Positions 53,481 to 63,456 of a DNA stretch of 64,000 bases are shown here, piece after piece. The DNA comes from Delphinapterus leucas (lineage: Eukaryota; Chordata; Mammalia; Artiodactyla; Monodontidae), in the NCBI RefSeq assembly GCF_002288925.2, contig NW_022098037.1:770384-834383 (forward strand), written 5' to 3'. Position 1 is the first letter of the stretch. Each line of letters starts with the position of its first letter. The notes below the pieces were generated by a model. That model was given only the letters and a program-made list of their open reading frames with translations. It ran no database searches and was not told the DNA's origin. The position numbers and the translations under genes were made by a program.

Positions 53481-53649
53481 TCACATAAGAGCCACGCTAG
53501 TAAAGATGAGCTTTTTGTTTCTTCGTTTAATTAGAGCTGTGTACCTAGATGACTTTTTAAAAAAATGATCTCCGTCTTCTCAGAATGATTTAACTAGATT
53601 CCTGTCTGAGGCAGAAACAAAACCACTGCCTTCCAAAACCAGACTTCCC

Positions 53650-53830
53650 GATATGAGTCTTGGTTTGGACAAGTCATTCAACCTCTCTGAGATTCAGTTT
53701 CCCCGTCTGTTAAGTGGGGATAGTAACACACACCTACAGGGCTGTGGTGCTACTTAAATGAGTTAAGGACATGAAAAGTACTTAGAGTGCCTGGCATATA
53801 TGAGGCACTCAACACACACTGAAAAACAAG
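53650..53830 (+). repeat. MIR SINE
   Basis: 'ggtttggacaagtcattcaacctctctgagattcagtttccccgtctgttaagtgggg', 'tacttagagtgcctggc'. Confidence 0.85.
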
Positions 53831-54063
53831 AACCTCCCAACATTCCTTTCAGTGGTTCATTTTATCTAAGGAGTATCCTATCTTTGAAAAGTACAACCCA
53901 ACAGATGAATGCATAATTAATTATCACAGCACACAAAGCAGAAAGGTGGATTTGTGGGGTGGGAGAGGCATGTTTCAGGCTACAGTAAGGGCCTGGGTTG
54001 GCTGCAAGATTTGGCTCTTCCAAGAGCTCGGAGCCCTACCTACCAACTTAAAATGGCTCTTTG

Positions 54064-54288
54064 GGGCTTCCCTGGTGGCGCAGTGGTCGAGAGTCCGCCT
54101 GCCGATGCAGGGGACACGGGTTCGTGCCCCGGTCCGGGAAGATCCCACATGCCATGGAGCGGCTGGGCCCGTAAGCCATGGCCGCTGAGCCTGCGTGTCC
54201 GGAGCCTGTGCTCCGCAACGGGAGAGGCCACAACAGTGAGAGGCCTGCATACCGCAAAAACAAAAACAAAAACAAACAAACAAACAAA
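54064..54288 (+). mobile_element. CHR-2-type SINE
   Basis: Complete short form with a (caaa)n tail. 15-bp duplication taaaatggctctttg at 54049-54063 and 54289-54303. Confidence 0.96.
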
Positions 54289-54303
54289 TAAAATGGCTCT
54301 TTG

Positions 54304-54786
54304 TGCAGAATTTCCCAGGGAGACGCTGCCTCCATACCCCTTCCCCTTCCACTTGTTTTCCTTTAAAGGCTGATTCAACCAAGGAAGCATGGGCTTTGAG
54401 GCCAGGGCCTAACATGGGTAACAGGGCCCTGGCCCGGTGTTTCCCATGCAGAATACCCCAAACCCTGTGTCAAAGGAAGCCCATCAGGGGCAAGTGTATT
54501 GCCAGCCTTGCTCACTGCTTGTCACAAGAGAACTCCCCGCTGCAGCCTCAGCTTTTGTCTCTCCATCTGTATTACAAAAAGTACCCCTGACCCTGCCCCG
54601 GAGAGGATGCTTCAGGAGATCATTGAGGGGCCTCTGGTATTCTTTCACAGCACATGGTTTGCTCTTCCTGATGACCCGTCTCTCCAGCGGCCAGAAGCCT
54701 GCATTCAGGAGCAGCAACATGCTTCAACCGGAGGCTGGCAGCTCTGGGTGGAATCGTGCCAGGGCTGCAGAACACCTCAAGAGTCA
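54304..54786. other. Unique-looking, stop-poor stretch
   Basis: No repeat recognised. A 185-codon frame starting at 54437 begins here and runs into the following L1. Its first half resembles no protein I know, and its second half is L1 ORF2, so I do not call a gene. Confidence 0.35.
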
Positions 54787-55250
54787 TTTGATGGACCTCG
54801 AGGACATTACACTAAGTGAAATAAGTCAGACAGGGAAAGACAAATACCGCATGTTCTCATTTGTAGGTGGAATCTTAAAAAGCCAAACTCGTAGAAATAG
54901 AGTAAAATGGTGGCTGCCAGAGGCTGAGAGATTGGGAAACTGGGGAGATGCTGGTCAAAGGATACAAATTTCTAGCTGTAAGATGGGGAACTAAGATAAA
55001 GCATGGTGACTATAATTAACAGTACTGTATTACATACCTGAAAGTTGTTAAGAGGGTCAATCTTAAATGTTATCACCACACATAAAAAAGGGTAATTATA
55101 AGAGGGGATGGAGGTGTTAACTAACCTTATTTTGGCAATCGTTTCACTATATGTATAACATATATACATAGCAAATCATCACATTGTACACCTTAAACTT
55201 ACATATGTTATATGTCAATAATATCTCAATAAAGCTAGAAAAATAAAAAC
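54787..55250 (+). repeat. L1MA/MB-like LINE 3' end
   Basis: It begins in the ORF2 C-terminus (frame reading DLEDITLSEISQTGKDKYR) and continues through the 3' UTR: 'gaatagagtaaaatggtggctgccagaggctgag', 'ggtgactataattaacagtactgtattacatacctgaaagttg', 'cacattgtacaccttaaacttacat'. It is older than the L1 copies that have target duplications. Confidence 0.85.
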
Positions 55251-55394
55251 TAAGACCTGTGGTTTCTACCAAGCTTCCTGTCCCACTGCAGCCTAGAGAC
55301 TTTTTCTCTTTGACTTTTTAAAATAAAATGCAAGAAATCACTTTCCCTGTCATGGCTTCAGAAATGATAGCTTTGGGTGATTATTCCTCTTCCC

Positions 55395-55495
55395 CCTTTG
55401 ATGACATCTCTATGAGGACAGGGACTGTGCCTCAATCATCTTTGTGTTCCTAGCATCAAACACAGAAACCAGCTGTTGAATAAATACATAAGTAA
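55395..55495 (+). repeat. L2 LINE 3' end
   Basis: 'ctctatgaggacagggactgtgcctcaatcatctttgtgttcctagcatcaaacac...gaataaatacat'. Confidence 0.7.
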
Positions 55496-55651
55496 ATTCT
55501 ATTTTTACAGCATCTACTGACATCTAAAAATTCCAAAGTAGAAGTTATAAGATGTAAGACAGATACCTTAAGAAGAAAAAATTAATTGCAAAATCAGTTG
55601 TGTACTACATAGTACATAGAATTTTATGAAAATTAGTACTTGCTCCAAATT

Positions 55652-55964
55652 GTTTTCTTTTTCATAAATTTATTTATTTTATTATTTTATTTATTTATTT
55701 TTGGCTGTGTTGGGTCTTCATTTCTGTGCGAGGGCTTTCTCTAGTTGCGGCAAGCGGGGACCACTCTTCATCGCGGTGCGCGGGCCTCTCACTGTTGTGG
55801 CCTCTCTTGTTGTGGAGCACAGGCTCCAGACGCGCAGGCTCAGTAGCTGTGGCTCACGGGCCTAGTCTCTCCGCGGCATGTGGGATCTTCCCAGACCAGG
55901 GCTCGAACCCATGTCCCCTGCATTGGCAGGCAGATTCTCAACCACTGCGCCACCAGGGGAGCCC
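55652..55964 (-). mobile_element. CHR-type SINE, long/intermediate form
   Basis: Minus orientation with (attt)n tail at the left. It combines a CHR-2-like core with an extra terminal segment ('ggcaagcggggaccactcttcatcgcggtgcg'). gctccaaatt flanks it (55642-55651, 55965-55974). The head word ccaccaggggagcc differs from the usual ccaccagggaagcc. Confidence 0.92.
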
Positions 55965-56089
55965 GCTCCAAATTTTTAAAAAATGTACTGTAAAATATGC
56001 TTTGTTATTCATTGGTATGAACACAGAACCAATGATTAATTCTGGCCTTCACTATTATAGAATGCCTATACTTTCCAATTTATAAAGTG

Positions 56090-56230
56090 CCAAAAATAAC
56101 AGCTACCTCACTGAATTCTTGTGAGTATTAAATGAGTTAACACATGTATAGTATTATACTTAGGACAGTGCCTGGCAGACAGTGACCACTTAAGAAATGT
56201 TAGCTACTATTATTGTTGTCATTATTATCA
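56090..56230 (+). repeat. MIR SINE 3' part
   Basis: 'acctcactgaattcttgtgagtattaaatgagttaacacatg', 'ggacagtgcctggcagacagtgaccacttaagaaatgttagctactattattg'. Confidence 0.8.
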
Positions 56231-56981
56231 GGCACTGTCTTGGCTAAGACTATTACCCAAGTTAAATAGAAGTTCATTTAGTTAATCTGCCCAGAAAAGT
56301 ATTAATAGAAGCAAGATGCACATATAATCTATCCCCTTGACAACAAAATTTGCCCTCAAAGCTTTAGGTATCTCCTAAAAGTCATTAATGGATTCTCATC
56401 ATGTAAAATTTGCCTATAAATTATTTGTTTCTTAGAAAGTGATTGTACCTTGAAGCAGAAATAGATATTTAGCAGACCCTAAATGTGTGCCCAAAAGAAG
56501 TGAGTTAGCAGCCTCACTAAAAGGTTCCTTTTAAAAAACAATTCAGAGAGTAATTTTTACCTTCTCTATAGGCCAGACAATGGTCCTGATTCGGCAGGTG
56601 TGGGCACTTTCATCTGATAAGGGCCTGTGAGTGTATGAGACTTCAAATGACTACAGTTTGGGTTAAAAATTATCTCTGAGAAACAAAAACTGCGACACAA
56701 CTGAGAAACAGAAAGCAGAAGTAATTCCAAAATTGCTCCATTTGCACTCTCCCACAGTGGGCGTTTCCCTGTTTCTCCAAACACCATCCTTCAGCCAGAA
56801 ATTCCCAAAGGGCTGCTGGTCCCCAAGGTGCTGGGCCATACAAGGGTCCCAAGGTCAAGTTTGGGAAATACGTACTACATTCTCTTCCTGAAAGCCACAG
56901 TGCCCACCAACATATCAAAAGGTCCTGAGCTCCTTCCAAGAAAGAACCCTGTTTAGTTGTGCTTCGTCCACTGGTTGAGAA
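56231..56981. other. Unique non-coding stretch
   Basis: No recognised repeat. Confidence 0.35.
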
Positions 56982-57428
56982 TGTAAAGAACTAAATGTTG
57001 CCTGCCATACCAGTTCTATGAGGATCAATCCGTTAGCCACTGCAGTTGCCCACTGACAATGTGCCTGAGGGGAATTCAGGATGGAGAAAAACAGGAAGCG
57101 TATCCCAAGCACTTACTGGCCCCTAGATCTTAAGATACATATCTAAGGAGAAATTTCAATGACCCCAGATTCCCTAATTATGTCATAAATAGAAAAGCAC
57201 TTAACTTGAGATGCTGTTCTTTGTGATTAGCAGTAATATTTTTATGTTGAACTACATGGTTTTTTTTCCAGCAAAAATTTCATGTATATTCTGACTCCCC
57301 ACTTACCTCTTTGGAGCTGTTCTTCAGAGCTATCTGAAAGGCTGTCTCCCAGGCTACAGTCCTCAGTAAGGACCTCAAATAAAACTTAATTCATAGATTT
57401 ACATTATGCGTTTTTCTTTCAGTCAACA
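56982..57428 (+). repeat. Solo LTR, 447 bp, same family as 52485
   Basis: Starts tgtaaagaactaaatg, ends ...cagtcaaca, and is flanked by agaa (56978-56981, 57429-57432). AATAAA at 57378-57383, within 2 bp of the relative position in the LTR at 52485. Shared 3' words: agctatctga, ggctgtctcccaggcta, caaataaaact. The different 4-bp flanks show two independent insertions and not the two ends of one provirus. Confidence 0.83.
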
Positions 57429-58024
57429 AGAAACCAACCACACACATGCTTTTTCCCAAAATATACGTACAAGAATTTCACTTTTGGGAATACTGAAACA
57501 GTCTAAAATTAACCACTTCTTCCCACTTAGGAATGACTGCAGGCTCATTTGCTTGGCCTGGCAAAGTCAACACTTATTTAAAAGCAGATGGGAAAGAATG
57601 TTAACCCTATGCATTCCCATGGCCCCTCATTCAACGCATGTTTTCATGCCTTGGATCAAGTCAAAAAGAAACTATCCTCAGGATACATCTGAGGTGTGTC
57701 CCACATCCAGGAAAAGGCCTATAAATTCTAGGAATGGCTCACAGAAAGCATGATTTCAGAAGATTCTGAGAAAGAAGATAATGTAAGAGCAGTCCTGTCA
57801 ACAAAAAGAATTTAATTCTCCTCCTATTTTTTAAGTCCAGGAGAAGAATGCAGGTGCGTTACAATCTAACCAGAACATATCCAAAGTCTTTAGGAAGAAA
57901 TTCACTGAGGTCAGCTTAAATCAGTCCCAAGCAGAGAGGAATGCTCAGGGCTTCCTTGTCAAACTATCTCCAAAGACTCCAATCTCTAGAACATTATCTT
58001 AATTCTATAACTGGAAAATATTTT
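57429..58024. other. Unique non-coding stretch
   Basis: No recognised repeat. A 115-codon frame starting inside the preceding LTR has no domain. Confidence 0.35.
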
Positions 58025-58350
58025 GGCTTCCCTGGTGGTGCAGTGGTTAAGAATCTGTCTGCCAATGCAGGGGACACGGGTTCGAGCCCTGGTCCAGGAG
58101 GATCCCCCATGCCGCGGAGCAACTAAGCCTGTGCGCCATAACTACTAAGCCTGCACTCTAGAGCCTGTGAGCCACAACTATTGAAGCCCGCGCGCCTAGA
58201 GCCTGTGCTCTGCAACAAGAGAAGCCACAACAATGAGAAGCCCGCACACCACGACGAAGAGTAGCCCCCGCTCATGGCAACTAGAGAAAGCCCGTGCACC
58301 GTAACGAAGACCCAACACAGCCAAAAATAAATAAATTTATTTTAAAAAAT
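58025..58350 (+). mobile_element. CHR-1-type SINE
   Basis: Long form, one body unit, (aaat)n tail. Target duplications are not clear (possibly aaaatattt/aaaaattt). Confidence 0.9.
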
Positions 58351-58775
58351 TTCCAGAATCCTGAATATCTGTTTGCAATATAGTTTCTTCCTAGCATCCA
58401 ACACCTCACAGAAAATTAGGGATGTGGGGAAGCATCTTCCCTCCTCCTCAGGTCACTATGATATTCACCCAACCCTAACTGTCCAAAAGGGCCCCCTACT
58501 GGCCTCCCTAATGACCAAACTTACTAAAAAGGCACAGCATCAACAGAGACAAATGTGAAATTTCTGAAATAACAAAGAATAAAACCATCCTCGGTTACGT
58601 AACTCTTTGTTTCCCAGATTCTAAAGCATTCAAGGTCCTTGAGCCTGAGAATCTCCTAAGTGGGGTAGGACAGGTGTGGGGAAGGGGCTACTTGGATGAG
58701 TCTATAGAAAAGCCTTATCTCACAGGCTCTGCAGTTGAAAAGAAAGTCACATAAAATTGCCCACCATTTTGCTCC
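58351..58775. other. Unique non-coding stretch
   Basis: No recognised repeat. Confidence 0.3.
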
Positions 58776-58980
58776 AGCGCTGTCCAATAGAACTTTCTGC
58801 AATGAAGAAAATGTTCTGTATAAGCACTGTTCAGTATGGTAGCCAGTAGCCACATATGGCTATTCAGCCCTTGAAATGTGGCTCGTACAACTGAGGAACT
58901 GAAATTTCAACTTTAGTTAATTTTAACTTAGATAACTACGTGTGGCCTATGGTTACCTTATTAGATAGTGCAACTAGCTG
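58776..58980 (+). repeat. hAT-like non-autonomous DNA transposon remnant
   Basis: 'cagcgctgtccaatagaactttctgcaatg', 'gtatggtagccagtagccacatatggctattcagcccttgaaatgtggctcg', ending near 'attagatagtgcaac'. The ends are imperfect inverted copies (ctgtccaat / attagatag). The family name is uncertain. Confidence 0.65.
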
Positions 58981-59164
58981 ATATACTCAAAGTTCCTTCA
59001 ACATGAATTCCACAAAAATACAGATAGTCAGGGACCAAGGAAGGTTCTTTTGAGGGTCTGGGAAATAGACTCTTTTACTTATCAAAGGAAGCAGGGAAGG
59101 ATCGAGCGCACGATCTCATGAATTTTCTCCTGCTAAAGGGAGAAACTGAGACATAGATCAAATA

Positions 59165-59360
59165 ATTGATATAAACAGTAATTGCTATTTGTGGAACCTC
59201 TACACGTGCAAAGGGTTTTATATGTGATTTTTACAACAATCCTCCAAATACACATTACTGTCTTTCTCCTACTGATGTGGAAACTGAGGTTCAAGGAGGT
59301 TAAGTGGCTTAGGAAATGCCACACAGTAAGTGGAGCTGAGATTTGAACTTCAAGACCCTC
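59165..59360 (-). repeat. MIR SINE
   Basis: 'ttttacaacaatcctccaaatacac', 'ctgatgtggaaactgaggttcaaggaggttaagtggcttagg', 'gtggagctgagatttgaac'. Confidence 0.82.
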
Positions 59361-59411
59361 CCAAAAAAATACAGTTGAGGTCTTTAGCAAAAACAAATTT
59401 TCCTTTCTAGA

Positions 59412-59515
59412 TTTAATCAACAAGTATTTTTTGAGTATCTAGTACACACACAACATCATTCTAAGTGCTGGGGTGAAGGGGTGATACACACACACAAAGG
59501 TAAACAAGGAAAACC
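59412..59515 (-). repeat. L2 LINE 3' fragment
   Basis: 'aatcaacaagtattttttgagtatctagtacac...attctaagtgctggggtg'. Confidence 0.62.
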
Positions 59516-59683
59516 ATCAATACACTGAACCTCAGAGTCCTGTGAGCTTGTTACTCTTCTCTACAAGGTATATTAATTATTCAATTACTCACAGCTAGCT
59601 CCTCTTGTATATTACAGCAACCAATCAGCCCAGAATATAAAATACGCTAATATTTTTAGTACTTCAAAAACATGCAGAGCCAG

Positions 59684-60022
59684 GGCGTCCCTGGTGGCGC
59701 AGTGATTAAGAATGCGCCTGCCAATGCAGGGGACACGGGTTCAAGCCCTGGTCCGGGAAGATCCCATGTGCCGCGGAGCAACTAAGCCTGTGCGCCACAA
59801 CTACTGAGCCTGCGCTCCAGAGCCCGCGAGCCACAACTCCTGAAGCCCACGTGCCTAGAGCCTGCACTCGGCAACAAGAGAAGCCACTGCAATGAGAAGC
59901 CCCCGCACCTCAACGAAGAGTAGCCCCCGCTCGCTGCAACTAGAGAAAGCACGCGTGCAACAACGAAGACCCAACGCAGCAAAAAATAAATAAATAAAAT
60001 AAATAAATTTTAAAAAACACAC
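59684..60022 (+). mobile_element. CHR-1-type SINE
   Basis: Long form with one body unit and (aaat)n tail. The flanks aaacatgcagagcca / aaacatacagaacca (59668-59682, 60023-60037) are a 15-bp duplication with two transitions, suggesting an older insertion than the CHR-2 copies. Confidence 0.92.
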
Positions 60023-60037
60023 AAACATACAGAACCA

Positions 60038-60240
60038 AAAGCACAAGTGACAAGAGAAAAAACAAACAAGTTAGAATTCATCAAAATTTAAAACTTTGGG
60101 CATCAAAGTAAAAATAGCCATCATCAACAGAGTAAAAAGACAAGATGGCAGGAAATATTTGCAAATCATACATATGACAAGGTACTTGGATCTGAACTGT
60201 ATTTTTTAAAAACTCTCACAACTCAACAATAAGAAGACAA
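60038..60240 (+). repeat. Old L1M ORF2 fragment
   Basis: 'aattcatcaaaatttaaaactttgggcatcaaag', 'ggaaatatttgcaaatcatacatatgacaagg' and 'ctcacaactcaacaataagaagacaaccc' are L1M ORF2 sequence in plus orientation with a decayed frame. Confidence 0.75.
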
Positions 60241-60252
60241 CCCATGCATATT

Positions 60253-60870
60253 TTTGTGTGGACATATGTTTACATTTCTTTTCGGTCTAGGAGTGGAATG
60301 CTGGGCCATATGGTCATTCTACGTTTAGCATTTTGAGGACATACCAATCTGTTTTCCAAAGTGGCTGCACCATTTTACGATCCCACTAGCAGTATATGAA
60401 GGCTCAAATTTCCCCAAACCTCATCAATACTTGTTGTTGTCTGTCTTTTTAATTTTAGCCATTCTTGTTGGTGTGAAATGGTCTCTCATTATGGTTCAAT
60501 TTGCACTTCCCTAAGGACTAGTGATGCTGAATATCTTTTCATGTGTTTATTGGCCATCTGTATATCTTCTTTGGAGAAATGCCTATTCAAATCCTTTGCC
60601 TGTTTTTTTTTCCAGGGGTAGGGGGGGAAATCAATCCATTTCACTGAGGGGCTTCGGGTTGCGGTGTGCGGGGGGTCGAAGTGCCGGGAGGACAGTGAGC
60701 TCCAGGTCCAGCGGGATCTCCCCAGCTTCTCAGCTGCTGAAAGCCTTTTTGCCTGTTTTAAAATGGGTTGACTTTACTGTGAAGTTGTAATAGTTCCATA
60801 TATATTCTGGATACAGTTTCCTTGTCAGATACATGATTTGCAAATATCTTCTCCTGTTTTGAATCTGCTC
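60253..60870 (-). repeat. Old L1M ORF2 fragment, split by a retrocopy
   Basis: Antisense L1M: 'gtgtggacatatgtttacatttc', 'ggagtggaatgctgggccatatggtcattctacg', 'ccaaagtggctgcaccattttac', 'ggagaaatgcctattcaaatcctttgcc', then after the insert 'ggatacagtttccttgtcagatacatgatttgc'. It overlaps in content with 60130-60240, giving an inverted repeat. Confidence 0.82.
60607..60747 (-). pseudogene. GC-rich retrocopy of an unidentified transcript
   Basis: A 141-bp GC-rich insert interrupts the L1M and is flanked by a perfect 12-bp duplication, tttgcctgtttt (60595-60606, 60748-60759). The T run at its left end is the A tail of a minus-strand transcript. On the minus strand one frame ends in TGA about 30 bp before the tail, but I do not recognise the protein or RNA. 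It is neither CHR, L1 nor MIR. Confidence 0.72.
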
Positions 60871-60956
60871 TTCTATGAGTCAAGTCAGGTTCTCCAGCAA
60901 ACAGCCCCATTCCTTGCTCAGGAAGGAAAATATCATCTGAAAACATAAAGTACAAC

Positions 60957-61177
60957 TTTTTTTTTCTTTTTTTTTTTTTTTTTTTCGGTACGCGGGCCTC
61001 TCGCTTTTGTGGCCTCTCCCGTTGCGGAGCACACGCTCCGGACGCGCAGGCTCAGCGGCCATGGCTCATGGGCCTAGCCGCTCGGCGGCATGTGGGATCT
61101 TCCCGGACCGGGGCACGAACCCGTGTCCCCTGCATCGGCAGGCGGACTGTCAACCACTGCGCCACCAGGGGAGCCCC
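60957..61177 (-). mobile_element. CHR-2-type SINE
   Basis: Complete short form, minus orientation, long T run at the left. agtacaac flanks it (60949-60956, 61178-61185). The head word is ccaccaggggagcc, as at 55652. Confidence 0.94.
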
Positions 61178-61185
61178 AGTACAAC

Positions 61186-62084
61186 ATTTTTTAAAAGAGC
61201 ATCTCGCTTTCTGATGAGAAGCAGTTGAGAAACCCTCTCAATCCACAGCATGGAAGGGTCAGTCATGACTTGAAAGTAATCATGAGGGCAGCAAGACGGA
61301 GCAGACTGGGAAACAAAACTCAGGGCTAAGTTGGTTAAGCACAGACTTTAAAATGAAAAAACTGCCCATCTTTTTCTTCCTCTATTTTGTTTTAAGTCCC
61401 TCTTTGTCACTATTTTTCTAAATGGACCTAAGTGCTTCATAATCATCGCTATGTAAGTCATATGGGGCAACGATCTGGAGAACCTGACTCAATCCACAAA
61501 AGAGCAGAAATGTGTAACAATGAGCCGTGTTACCCCAGGACCGGAAGGGCCATGGAGGAGTGCATGAACACGTGTGCACAAGTCCAGGTAGCTTGAATCC
61601 ATACCATTGGATCTGCATCCTACACAGCTAGCATCATTAGGAACCTGCCAAAACCAAAACATATCTCGGTAGAGAGGACATCCAATGGATGGGAACTAGG
61701 TATGCAAACTTCTCTCTCAACAGACAGACAGAAGTTTCTTGGGAAAGAAATAAAAAAGAGAAGAAACAAGATTCAAAGCAATTCCAAAAGACGAATACTG
61801 GAGAAAACCCAACAAGATCTACATGGTAAATTCCCAACAGATGCCAGTTATTTGTGTTAACATTAAATAATAATATTAACCGTAAAGTTCTGAATTTATG
61901 TTTAAAGCAGCAATTATGTAAAAAGAGACTAATGGAAAACTGACTTCCCTAAAATCCATAGGAGGAAAAAAAATTGGGGTTTTGGTTGACCACAAGCCTA
62001 ACATGTGCCAATAGTGCAATGCAGGTGCTAAATAACTACCACCACAAGGCAGCCCCTGTCTGCATCAAAGAAATTGATAGGCTC
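61186..62084. other. Unique non-coding stretch
   Basis: About 0.9 kb, AT-rich, with no repeat, exon or RNA gene I can name. Confidence 0.35.
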
Positions 62085-62590
62085 GCTAAGCTCTACCAGC
62101 CAGGCCATGTCTGATGTGTAGGTTTCATGTGGGCACAAAAGATATGGACAATCTAAAGCATATCTAGCAAGAAGTGACCAGAATGGCTATAGGTCGGGAA
62201 TCCAAATTAAATACAAAATAGTTGATGGAACGGGAGGTATTTGGGCCTCCTGTTTAAGGTAGCTCCACTTAACTATTTGAAGAATTGCCAATAAAGAGTG
62301 GCACTAAGTTGTTTTGTGTTGCCAAAAGGTGAAAATTACAGGGGAATGTTATGCTCCATATACGAAATAATTTTCCAGTACTCAAAATCATCCAAGAATT
62401 GATCCCCTGGGCTTGAGAAGTTATAAGCTCTCTTTCGTTGGACACGCCAGGCTACTGAACAGGAGGGTTATCTGCCAGCAAGAGCAATCTAAGGATCCTG
62501 TGGTGGGTGAAAGGATGTATCCCAAATTTTAAGGTCCCTTCCAAAATTAAGAACCTGCAATTCTGTGATTCTCACTATGGCTGAAATTCA
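62085..62590 (+). repeat. L3 (CR1-clade) LINE 3' region
   Basis: 'ggccatgtctgatgtgtaggtttcatgtgggcacaaaagatatgg', 'agaagtgaccagaatggc', 'tatttgaagaattgcc', 'tgaaaattacaggggaatg' and a terminal 'aaggtcccttcc...attctgtgattct' follow the CR1/L3 3' end. It is the more complete of the two L3 copies here. Confidence 0.7.
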
Positions 62591-63225
62591 TCAAATTAGT
62601 AGACAAAACCCAGTGTTAATTAACTCTCCTCCAACCCATCTTTATGTGGTAAATGGTGAACATTTAAAAATATTCTTGGTAGTCCTGGAAAAATGATTAA
62701 ATAATACTTGAGTCTCAAATATTAACTAATTATTTTCGTTAAATACTTTTCTATTGTATTTAAACCCTATTCCTATCTGCAGAAAGACTTAAATGAGATG
62801 ATAAAGGTGAATAAACTCTGAAGGCCTCAAAGCAATAGAAGGGATTTTTATTCTAAATGATGGTTATCAATAAGCAGAGAAGCACCCACTAACTTTAAAA
62901 AAAGAAAACACTTCCATATGTAGCAGTAGTTTCCTCCTTTCTGACTCTCAACTATAAGTTTCCAAGGCAGGTCTAATTTTACCTTCATCTCAAGATTTGG
63001 TAACCAGAGTGCCAGATGCCTACACACAAAATTCCAGCAGAGTGCCCATCACAGAATATTAGCAAGAGAACTTGGAGGCTGGGCTTTGCCTTCTGGCCTC
63101 AAACAGGAATAAATGCAGGATCCAGGGAGGTTGTGAGAGTGAAAACTGGGGCACCTAAACTAAGAGTAAACCAAAGAGACAGGTTAAAGGCACAGCCCAA
63201 GCACAATCTACAAAAGAAAGAAATA
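62591..63225. other. Unique non-coding stretch
   Basis: No recognised repeat or coding signature. Confidence 0.35.
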
Positions 63226-63455
63226 GGGCTTCCCTGGTGGCGCAGTGGTTGAGAGTCTGCCTGCCCATGCTGGGGACATGGGTTTGTGCCCCGGCCTGGG
63301 AAGATCCCACATGCCGTGGAGCGGCTGGGCCCATGAGCCATGGCCGCTGAGCCTGCGTGTCCGGAGCCTGTGCTCCGCAACGGGAGAGGCCACAACAGTA
63401 AGAGGCCCGCGTGCCACAAAAAAATAATAAAATAAATAAATAAATAAATAGATGA
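63226..63455 (+). mobile_element. CHR-2-type SINE
   Basis: Complete short form with a (taaa)n tail. The flanking duplication is not clear (aaagaaata versus aaataaata). It lies directly before L1M sequence. Confidence 0.93.
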
Positions 63456-63456
63456 A

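Noticed and set aside
53975..54415. 146-codon and overlapping frames around a SINE
   Set aside because: CHR SINEs are CpG- and GC-rich with few stops, so long frames in several phases recur at every copy (also near 10100, 14800, 21900, 34250, 37800, 41250, 50800, 61050).
54437..54994. 185-codon plus-strand frame
   Set aside because: Its second half is the C-terminus and 3' UTR of an L1 read in frame. The first half has no recognisable domain and no splice or promoter context.
52485..57428. Reading the two related LTRs as the ends of one provirus
   Set aside because: Their 4-bp flanks differ, and the DNA between them is L2, MIR, SINE and L1 sequence without gag, pol or env.
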